Of a stretch of DNA of 64,000 bases, positions 54,907 to 62,326 are shown piece after piece. The stretch comes from Isosphaera pallida ATCC 43644 (GTDB lineage: Bacteria; Planctomycetota; Planctomycetia; Isosphaerales; Isosphaeraceae), in contig NC_014962.1 of assembly GCF_000186345.1 (NCBI RefSeq), forward strand, positions 1,612,001 to 1,676,000, in the 5' to 3' direction. The notes under the pieces are model-generated. The model searched no databases and was not told where the DNA came from. It saw only the letters and a list, made by a program, of their open reading frames with translations. How positions within the stretch are numbered: position 1 is the first letter of the stretch; each line of letters opens with the position of its first letter. Both the position numbers and the translations under genes were made by a program.

Positions 54907-55234
54907 ACCGGAACCTGGCCCAACCGGCAGAACCGTTCCAACTCCAACGACTTCCTGGGACGATTGCTCAGAGTGACTACCACGCAGGGGGTGTTGGTCA
55001 GGTCGAACAATCATTCTTGATCCCAATCGATCGGCTCGGATGTGAGTCCGATTGGGTGGGATGATTGCCCAGTTTGTTCCTTGATAGGTCGTGACAAACG
55101 GATTGGGTCGGTTCGAACCGAATCGCGACCCGCCGCGCAGCCGGCGAAGCGACTGAAGTGAACCGACCTCGTTCGTCATGTCGAACGCCCATTGGTCCGA
55201 CTTTGGCCTCAAGAGTCGAGCGAAATGGGTTGGA
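54907..55234. other. Convergent intergenic region with inverted repeats
   Basis: No gene. CCCAATCG (55022-55029) and CGATTGGG (55049-55056) form an 8-base inverted repeat with a 19-base loop. TCGGTTCGAACCGA (55108-55121) is a perfect 14-base palindrome. Position between two convergent genes suggests transcription termination, though no T-run follows. Confidence 0.5.
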
Positions 55235-55951
55235 TTAAACCCGGTTACGCGCTTGACTTTCGGCGGTGGCACGAGCCGCGTTGGCGGTGTGGGGAGCAGG
55301 GATCGCCGAAACCGGACGGCGGCCCTCGCTGACCAAAAATGGGGCGGGACCACGATGAATTCGCTGCTCGATCATTTCTAACCCAGCCTGGTGGTAAAGG
55401 TGACGCATCCGCTTGCGTGAGCAATGGAGAACCGCGCCCTCCACCGCCGTCACACACACGTCGTAAATGAACCAACCCCAGGGGGCGTCGCGGTAGCCGT
55501 CGAGCAAGATGAGACGGCCCCCCGGCTTCAACACCCGCTGCATTTCCCGAATCGCCTGATCCTGATGGGGGTAGTGGTGGAAGCTGTTGGCGCAGGTGAT
55601 CACATCGAAGGTCTGGTCCACGAACGGCAGACGCTCGCCGTCGCCCTGGACAGGTCGGACCCGATCGCCGATCCGTTCCCAACGCTCCCGACCACGTTCC
55701 AGCATCCCCCGGACCAGATCGAGCGCCACCACCTCGGCGTGAGGGAAGCGGTCGCGCACCTCAGCGACGAACTGGCCGGTTCCACAGCCTACGTCAAGCA
55801 AACGGAACGGCTTCGACCCGAAACGCTGGGCCAAACGCGCCCCCAGCGCTCGACGGGACGGCGCGAACAGTAACGGTTGCAGCACGCCGCGGTCGTAACT
55901 GCGGCTCCATCTGGTGAATTCCTCGGTTGCCTGCCGCTTGTCGTATGCCAT
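55235..55951 (-). CDS. Class I SAM-dependent methyltransferase
   Basis: A 238-residue methyltransferase of the UbiE/Methyltransf_11 type. Motif I is LLDVGCGTGQF (about 51-61), then VVALDLVRGML, VQGDGERLPF, FDVITCANSFHHYPH (motif post-I/II) and VLKPGGRLILLDGYR. A C-terminal segment with FIYDVCVTAVEGAVLHCS suggests a lipid-like or quinone substrate, but it is not identified. GGAGG lies 7 bases before ATG 55951. The end is rich in Ala and Arg and is likely disordered. Confidence 0.9.
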   Translation of the reverse strand: MAYDKRQATEEFTRWSRSYDRGVLQPLLFAPSRRALGARLAQRFGSKPFRLLDVGCGTGQFVAEVRDRFPHAEVVALDLVRGMLERGRERWERIGDRVRPVQGDGERLPFVDQTFDVITCANSFHHYPHQDQAIREMQRVLKPGGRLILLDGYRDAPWGWFIYDVCVTAVEGAVLHCSRKRMRHLYHQAGLEMIEQRIHRGPAPFLVSEGRRPVSAIPAPHTANAARATAESQARNRV

Positions 55952-56078
55952 TGATTCGCCTCCGTGCGGGTTGGTCGCTTCGTGCGGGAACCGGGATAAG
56001 ATAAGTTGCAGATGAGTTGCAAAACGAACAGACCGCCTTGACCGAACGTCAGCGGGCGACGACGCCCAGACGGGACGC

Positions 56079-58037
56079 TCATGGGACGTGTTGGGAAGTT
56101 CGTCGAGACGTTCGGGCACCGTCACGCGCTGAAACGTCCGACTTCTCCAGGCCGAAGTGGTCGGCCACCTCGCGGGCGATGGCTTGAAACACGCTTCGCC
56201 ACTCGCCGGGAACACGCTGACGAATCAAACGATGATGGGGATACCACGGTGTATCGGCGCGATCGAGCAGCCAACGCCAATCCTGTGCTCGGGGCAGCGC
56301 CAGCCAGACTGGTTTGCCCAGCGCTCCGGCCAAATGTCCCAGGGCCGAGTCGCACGAGACAACCGCGTCGAGTTGCGTCACCACGGCGGCAGTTTCCACG
56401 AAGGCGTCTCCCTCCAGGTCGAGTTCGGCCCCCAAGTCGATCACCTCGAAGCGACCGCCGAGGTCGGCGAGTTGGTCGCGTCCTGGTCCCTGTTGCAGCG
56501 CAATCAATCGGACGGCGTCCAAGCGGGCGAGTTCGCCGAACGCGGCCAACGGTAACGAGCGGTGACGATCCAGCGGATAGCCAGGCGCGCCCTTCCAAGC
56601 AATCCCGAGCTTAAGGCCCTCAATCCCGCGAACCCGCGGCGACCAGCGGGCGATCAGTTCCGGTTCGGCTCGAAGGTAAGGAATCGGAGCAGGTACACGG
56701 TCGGGACGGGTTTGGAACACCCGGGGCAGGCTCAGAAGCGGCACATGAGCGTCGAAACGGGGCAAGGGTTGTTCGATCGGCACCACCTGAACCCGGTCGG
56801 GGTTCCAACTCGGCGCGTCGCTCGCCAATCCCCGCAACAAGCGATTGAGCCGGGCGGGCGCGGCCAGAACTACCCGGCCCACGCGCTCCAGCGCCAAAGG
56901 AAGGTAGCGGAGGAACTGGATGGCGTCGCCCGCCCCCTGTTCGGCATAGACCAGCAGAGTGCAATCGGGATCGTTTGCACCTTCCCAGCGGGGACCAGGC
57001 AGGCCGGGGTCGCCAAGGTCTCGGCAACGGAACCGCCATTCGTAATGCTCGAACCCCTCTTCCCATTCCCCCAAGGTCAAAAGCGCGAGCGCGAGGTTCT
57101 TGTGGGCTTCCGGGAAGTCGGGGCGAAGTCGAAGGGCAGCGCGGTAATGTTCGACGACGCCTTCATACCAGCCTCGGTTGAAGCGGGAAAGGGCCAGGCC
57201 GTTGTGGGCTTCGGCTGAGTCGGGCCGGGTTTGGAGAGTTTCGGCGTGGAGCGCTTCAGCCTCGGCCTCGCGGGCCTGAGCCATCAGGGCGTTGCCGAGG
57301 TTGACACGTGCCTCAAGGAAGTCGGGACGGAGTTCCAAAGCCCGACGGTAGGCGGTTTCGGCCTCGACGTGGCGTCCCAGCTCCTGAAGCGCGTTGCCCA
57401 GGTTGTAGCGGGCGTCGGCGTAGTCGGGGGCGCGGTCGATCGCCTCGGTGAAGGCGGCCAGGGCCGCCTCGAATTGGCCTTGCTCTTGAAGCGCGGTGCC
57501 GAGGTTGCACCAGGCCAGCGGTTGGTCGGGGTTGAGGTCGAGCGAGGCGCGGTAGCATGCCTCAGCCCGATCGTGCCGCCCTCGGCGCAGCCAGGCGTTG
57601 CCCAGGTTGTAGGCAATCAACGGATCGTCGGGACGCAAGGCGTGCGCGTGGGTGAAGGCGTCGATGGCGCGGGGAAGCAGTCCGGCGTCTTGAAGGGCGT
57701 TGCCCAACGCCACCCAAAACTCGACGCATTGCGGTTGCCCCTGAAGACCCTCCTCCATTAGCGCGACGACTTCGCCAAAGCGTCCCAACCGTCCGAGAGC
57801 CACAGCCAGGTTGAGACGATAGGCAGGATGGTCGGGACGATGGGAATGGGCATGCGTCAACCAGGGAACCGCGCCGGCCGCGTCCCCTTTTTGGAGGATG
57901 ACGACCCCGAGAAGATGGCATATGTTGGGATCGTTCGGGGTCTGGCGGCGCAGAGCGTTCAGGAGGGTCTCCGCTCCGTCCCAATCGCCCCGCGTGATCC
58001 GTTCGATCGCCTCGTTGAGACCGGAAACCAGGGTCAT
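56079..58037 (-). CDS. TPR protein with C-terminal GT9/OGT-like glycosyltransferase domain
   Basis: 652 residues. About nine tetratricopeptide repeats fill residues 5-330, seen as AYNLGNAWLRRGRHDRAEACY, WCNLGTALQEQGQFEAAL and similar units with 34-residue spacing. The second half (about 345-620) resembles the glycosyltransferase domain of bacterial TPR-GT proteins: LLVYAEQGAGDAIQFLRYLP, GIAWKGAPGY, and DAVVSCDSALGHLAGALGKPVW. The architecture parallels O-GlcNAc transferases, suggesting protein glycosylation. Donor and target are unknown. The start has GAGG 8 bases before and lies 3 bases after the ligA stop, so the two are co-transcribed. Confidence 0.88.
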   Translation of the reverse strand: MTLVSGLNEAIERITRGDWDGAETLLNALRRQTPNDPNICHLLGVVILQKGDAAGAVPWLTHAHSHRPDHPAYRLNLAVALGRLGRFGEVVALMEEGLQGQPQCVEFWVALGNALQDAGLLPRAIDAFTHAHALRPDDPLIAYNLGNAWLRRGRHDRAEACYRASLDLNPDQPLAWCNLGTALQEQGQFEAALAAFTEAIDRAPDYADARYNLGNALQELGRHVEAETAYRRALELRPDFLEARVNLGNALMAQAREAEAEALHAETLQTRPDSAEAHNGLALSRFNRGWYEGVVEHYRAALRLRPDFPEAHKNLALALLTLGEWEEGFEHYEWRFRCRDLGDPGLPGPRWEGANDPDCTLLVYAEQGAGDAIQFLRYLPLALERVGRVVLAAPARLNRLLRGLASDAPSWNPDRVQVVPIEQPLPRFDAHVPLLSLPRVFQTRPDRVPAPIPYLRAEPELIARWSPRVRGIEGLKLGIAWKGAPGYPLDRHRSLPLAAFGELARLDAVRLIALQQGPGRDQLADLGGRFEVIDLGAELDLEGDAFVETAAVVTQLDAVVSCDSALGHLAGALGKPVWLALPRAQDWRWLLDRADTPWYPHHRLIRQRVPGEWRSVFQAIAREVADHFGLEKSDVSARDGARTSRRTSQHVP

Positions 58038-58040
58038 GGG

Positions 58041-60731
58041 TCAATCCTCAATGGGAAACAGCAGACGATCCTGGCCAGACGGGACATGAGAGGCTTTGCC
58101 TGACCTGGCGCGACGGACTGGCGAGGTTGGAGAAGCGGCCTCGACGGCCTGCTCTACCTGGGATGCCGCAGCGGTTGGAACGGCAACGGCCGGGTCTCCA
58201 TAGCGGGACAACATGGTGATCAAGTCGAGACGAATCACTTGCCGGGCATCGACTTCGGCAAGTTTGGTCGCGGAGGGCTTGGTGCCAACCAGCGCGAGCG
58301 TGGCCCTCCCAGGCGATTGAGTGACGACCCCACGCCTGGCTTTGATCCACTCCGCGAGCTTGGGCTGAGTCCAAGGCTTGACGAAGTGTCCTAAGATGAG
58401 AACCTGTTGCCCTTCTAGGGACTTGGATTCGGTCGCGACGGGGGAGGGGGCAGGAGTGACGCTCGCATCTCCAGAACGCGCGGGCTCGGCAATGGGTTCG
58501 GCGGTGTGGGGCGGGGCAGGAGCGACGCTTGCATCTCCAGAACGCGCGGGCTCGGGAGTGCAAGTCTGGTTCTCCGACACCGGTGGAACTAAGGCGTCCG
58601 GTTGTCGGGGGGATTCCTCCCGCTCAAGCGGGGTTGCGGGTTTGAGGTGGGGTTCACCAACGATGAATTCGACGGGGGGTTGGGTCGGGTTGGCCAGAGC
58701 GAGTAGGGTGGCCTCGTCGATCACTGTCACGCCCAGCTTCAGAGCGTTGACCAGCTTAGAACCGGCGTCAGCCCCGGCGACGACCAACGAGGTGGTCTTG
58801 GACACCGATCCCGAAACCTTGCCGCCTAGCGACTTGATCAGGTCCTCGGCCGCCGAACGCTTGAGCGTCGGCAGGGTCCCGGTCAACACCACGGTCTTGC
58901 CCGCCAGAGGAAGACCAGCGCGGGCGACGATCACTGGGGGAGCGGTAGGCGACACCCCGACACTCAACAGGTCGTCGATCATGGCGATGTTGGCGGGGTC
59001 GCGCAAATATTGAAACACGCTCTCGGCCACGATCTCGCCAATGTCGGGCACGGCCTTGAGTTCGTCGATGGTCGCGGCTCGCAGCGCCTCCAACGTGCCG
59101 AATTTGCGCGCCAGGGTCTCGGCGGAACCAACTCCCACATGACGAATTGTTAACCCGACGAGCAAGCGGTCCAGCGAACGGCTCTTGCTGGCGGCGATCG
59201 CCTTGACGAGATTTTCAGCGGACTTCTTGCCCATCCGGTCCAAGGCGGCCAGGGTTGGAACGTCTAAGCGGTAGAGGTCAGCGGGGGTTTTGACCAGACC
59301 ACGCTCGACCAACTGATCGATCAGCTTTTCGCCCAGACCGTCAATGTCCATCGCGTCGCGGTGGGCAAACCAGGCGAGCCATTCTTTGAATTGACGATGA
59401 CACTGGAGCGCGGGGATCGGGCAGCGGACATCGACCTCGCCAGGCGGCTTCACAACGTCGGCGCGGTCGCAGGGGCAACGGGTGGGAAACACAAAGGGCT
59501 GTTCCGTGCCGTCGCGGTCCTCGGTGCGGACCCGCACGACCTGGGGGATGATCTCGCCGGCCTTCTCGACCACCACCGTGTCGCCAATCCGCACATCTTT
59601 GCGGGCGATCTCTTCGGGGTTGTGCAGACTGGCGCGTTTGACAATCGTGCCCGCTAAGAGTACCGGCTCGAGTTCGGCCACCGGGGTCAGCTTGCCAGTC
59701 TTGCCCACCTGGATGGTCACGCCCCGCACTTTGGTGATCGCCTGCTCGGCGTCGTATTTGAATGCCAACGCCCAGCGGGGTGACTTGCTCCGCGTCCCCA
59801 GACGCTCGCGCTGGCCCAGATCATCCACCTTGACCACCACGCCATCGGTACGGAAGTCCAGCGAGGCGCGCTGAATCTTCCAGGTTTGGATATGACGCCA
59901 AACCGCCTCGATGTCGTCGTAGCGGGCGTGGTGGGGACCAATCGGCAATCCCCAGTCCCGCAACCGCTCTAGAATCGCCCAGTAGGAGCGCAACTCCAAC
60001 CCGCGGGTCTCGCCCAGGCCGTGGGTGGTGAACCGCAAACGCCGCTTGGCGACCTGTCTGGGGTCCAATTGTTTGAGTGTGCCGGTGGTGAGGTTGCGGG
60101 AGTTCGCGTAGGGCGGTTCGCCCGCCTCCCGACGCAGCTGGTTGAGTCGGGCGAGTTCGCTTTCGGTCATGAAGACCTCGCCTCGCACCTCTAACACTTC
60201 CGGAGCAGGCGTCCGCCGCTCATCGAGTACCAACGGAATGTCGTGAATCGTCCGGGCGTTGGCGGTGATATCGTCGCCGCGTTCGCCGTCGCCGCGGGTC
60301 ACGGCGCGGACCAGACGTCCGTTCTCGTAGCGCAAACCGATCGCCACCCCATCGATCTTGAGTTCCACGACGTAATGGATCGGTTCAGTCGAGGTCAAAC
60401 CCTTGCGAACCCGCGTCGCCCACTCACGCAATTCGGCTTCGGAGTACGCGTTGTCGATCGAGAGCATCGGGACCGTATGCTCGACCGTGATGAACTCGCC
60501 CAACGGTGCGCCACCAACCCGCTGAGTGGGACTGTCGGGAGTCACAAGGTCGGGACGCTCGGCCTCCAATGCCTCGAGATCTTTGACCAGGCGATCGTAC
60601 TCGGCGTCCGAGATGACCGGGGCCGCCTCCACATAGTAGAGGCGGTTGTGGTGCTCAATCTCGCGGCGCAACCGTTCAATCCGGTCGCGGATCGGATCGT
60701 CGGTCGTGGGGACGAGGAGGGACGTGGTCAT
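58041..60731 (-). CDS. ligA: NAD-dependent DNA ligase with C-terminal extension and second BRCT-like domain
   Basis: An 896-residue DNA ligase (usual length about 670). The adenylation domain has ELKIDGVAIGLRYE with catalytic Lys125, then TRGDGERGDDITANARTI and the OB-fold motif GDTVVVEKAGEIIPQV. The zinc finger reads Cys419-x1-Cys421-x15-Cys437-x6-Cys444, off by one from the standard C-x2-C and C-x5-C spacings. Helix-hairpin-helix repeats follow, and BRCT 1 (about 606-685) has LAGKTVVLTGTLP. A Pro/Ala-rich linker with a repeated EPARSGDASV leads to a second BRCT-like domain (about 772-846, LEGQQVLILGHF) and a basic tail. ATG 60731 was chosen. Seals nicks in replication and repair. Confidence 0.95.
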   Translation of the reverse strand: MTTSLLVPTTDDPIRDRIERLRREIEHHNRLYYVEAAPVISDAEYDRLVKDLEALEAERPDLVTPDSPTQRVGGAPLGEFITVEHTVPMLSIDNAYSEAELREWATRVRKGLTSTEPIHYVVELKIDGVAIGLRYENGRLVRAVTRGDGERGDDITANARTIHDIPLVLDERRTPAPEVLEVRGEVFMTESELARLNQLRREAGEPPYANSRNLTTGTLKQLDPRQVAKRRLRFTTHGLGETRGLELRSYWAILERLRDWGLPIGPHHARYDDIEAVWRHIQTWKIQRASLDFRTDGVVVKVDDLGQRERLGTRSKSPRWALAFKYDAEQAITKVRGVTIQVGKTGKLTPVAELEPVLLAGTIVKRASLHNPEEIARKDVRIGDTVVVEKAGEIIPQVVRVRTEDRDGTEQPFVFPTRCPCDRADVVKPPGEVDVRCPIPALQCHRQFKEWLAWFAHRDAMDIDGLGEKLIDQLVERGLVKTPADLYRLDVPTLAALDRMGKKSAENLVKAIAASKSRSLDRLLVGLTIRHVGVGSAETLARKFGTLEALRAATIDELKAVPDIGEIVAESVFQYLRDPANIAMIDDLLSVGVSPTAPPVIVARAGLPLAGKTVVLTGTLPTLKRSAAEDLIKSLGGKVSGSVSKTTSLVVAGADAGSKLVNALKLGVTVIDEATLLALANPTQPPVEFIVGEPHLKPATPLEREESPRQPDALVPPVSENQTCTPEPARSGDASVAPAPPHTAEPIAEPARSGDASVTPAPSPVATESKSLEGQQVLILGHFVKPWTQPKLAEWIKARRGVVTQSPGRATLALVGTKPSATKLAEVDARQVIRLDLITMLSRYGDPAVAVPTAAASQVEQAVEAASPTSPVRRARSGKASHVPSGQDRLLFPIED
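58451..58555. repeat. Imperfect 66-bp tandem repeat in the ligA linker
   Basis: A 39-base core at 58451-58489 recurs at 58517-58555 with two differences. The offset is 66 bases, 22 codons. It encodes EPARSGDASV(A/T)PAP twice in the linker between the BRCT domains. The repeat points to slippage or duplication in a flexible region. Confidence 0.8.
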
Positions 60732-60866
60732 GTTGGATCGTCTCGACTCACAACAAAAAATCCCCGGACCTGATTGATGAAACGAACCCGCCAAGCCGTC
60801 GGTGACAACCCGCCTAGCCTCGAACCGCCGAACCCAGGTGGAATCAGGGAAAACTTGACATCTCTG

Positions 60867-62174
60867 TTAAGAATGTGAAGAAGGATTGAACTGCAACGGG
60901 TTGGCAGCGGTCTCGACGCTCCCGGCGCGGGGTGAGGAACCAAGGTGAGGATGGGGGATGGACCCCGTGTGGGAAGAGGCGTTGTCTTTTAGGGTGAGCG
61001 GGGCTGCCACGGTTTGGCGGAGGACTTCCAGAAACCGTTGGGTGAATCGTTCAACGGCAAACGGTTCGGCCTTGCGGCGCGCTGCTCGGGAGTCAATCGG
61101 TGGTCGCGCCTCGAAGGCGAGCAACGCTTCGGCCAAGGCATCGGGTTTCGGTTCTTCAAACCGTAGCCCGACAGTGTCGTCAACCGTTTCGGGAACTGCG
61201 CCCCGGTTGAGGGCGATGACCGGGCAACCGCAGGCCAACGCCTCGATGGGAACGATGCCGAAATCCTCCTCGCCGGGGAAGATCAGCGCGAAGGCTCTTC
61301 GATAGTGGTCCCGAATGACCGTGTCGTCGACCCAGCCGAGGAAGTGGATGGTGGGGCCGGCCAGAGCCCGCAGCTTGGCGGCTTCGGGGCCGTCGCCAAT
61401 CACGATGAGACGACGTTTGAGCCGATTGCACGCCTGAATCGCCAGATCGATCCGCTTGTAGGGCACGAGGGCCGAGACGCACAGATAAAACCTCTCACGC
61501 GGCCAATCGGGATTGTGGGACAGGGTGTAGAACCGAGTGTCCACCGGGGGAGGCAAAATGAGCGCGTCGCGCTTGTAATGACGGGCGATTCGGTCCTGAA
61601 CCGTGCGGGACAACGCCAAGAAGCGAGTCACCCCAGTGGCGGTGGCGCGGTCCCAATCCTTGAGGCGGTCCAATACCCGCGAGGCCACCGCCCTCTTGAG
61701 CGGGTGAGCGATTGAGGCTAGGTATTCGGCCCGAGCGTCCCAGGCGTAACGCATCGGCGTGAAGCAGTAGCAAAGGTGAGGCACTCCCTCCGGTACCCGC
61801 ACCGCTTTGGCCACGCAGTGGCTGAAGCTGATGACCACGTCGAACTCCCCTGGCTTCAGTCGCCACGATCGTACCGCCATCGGCATCAGAGGAAGCAAAC
61901 CGCGGTAACGCCTCGATACCGACGGAATCTTCTGAAGCCAACTGGTCCGAATCTCCCTCGCCTCCAGGATCGGCCCGGCCGATCCAGCTTGATGTAAAAG
62001 CGTATAGATTGGGGCGTGGGGAAACAAGAGGGCGAGTTGCTCGAGGCATTTTTCGCCGCCGCGACGTCCGGTGAGCCAGTCGTGGATCAGGGCGGGGCGG
62101 AGGGAGAGCGAAGGCGATTCGCCATGATGGGGGAGAGGCGAGGGGTTCGGCGGATCAAGGCGGAGAGGACTCAT
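60867..62174 (-). CDS. Glycosyltransferase family 4
   Basis: A 435-residue GT-B enzyme. N-terminal half: ALIHDWLTGRRGGEKCLEQLA, ISFSHCVAKAVRVP, and CYCFTPMRYAWD. C-terminal half: ALVPYKRIDLAIQAC near 245, IGDGPEAAKL, the E-x7-E type motif FPGEEDFGIVPIEALACGCPVIA near 325-350, and GAVPETV. The RGGEKCLEQL and YCFTPMRY segments are typical of mannosyltransferases of capsule or exopolysaccharide synthesis. ATG 62174 gives the usual start. The last 45 residues are low-complexity Ser/Pro/His. It is divergent from a second GT4 gene. Confidence 0.92.
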   Translation of the reverse strand: MSPLRLDPPNPSPLPHHGESPSLSLRPALIHDWLTGRRGGEKCLEQLALLFPHAPIYTLLHQAGSAGPILEAREIRTSWLQKIPSVSRRYRGLLPLMPMAVRSWRLKPGEFDVVISFSHCVAKAVRVPEGVPHLCYCFTPMRYAWDARAEYLASIAHPLKRAVASRVLDRLKDWDRATATGVTRFLALSRTVQDRIARHYKRDALILPPPVDTRFYTLSHNPDWPRERFYLCVSALVPYKRIDLAIQACNRLKRRLIVIGDGPEAAKLRALAGPTIHFLGWVDDTVIRDHYRRAFALIFPGEEDFGIVPIEALACGCPVIALNRGAVPETVDDTVGLRFEEPKPDALAEALLAFEARPPIDSRAARRKAEPFAVERFTQRFLEVLRQTVAAPLTLKDNASSHTGSIPHPHLGSSPRAGSVETAANPLQFNPSSHS

Positions 62175-62326
62175 AACGCGGCGTCCTTGCCGGGTGAGCT
62201 GGGAATCAAACCAAGCGAATCGAACCATCCGGACCGACGGGTCCAACCCAGGTTGCGAACGGGGTGGCAACGAAGCGAAGCAAGGGGGAGAGAACTTGGA
62301 GGCGAACCAAGCGGAGGGATGGTAGG

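Noticed and set aside
55108-55121. GGTTCGAACC core considered as a tRNA T-loop
   Set aside because: No acceptor, D or anticodon stem can be folded around it. It is a simple palindrome.
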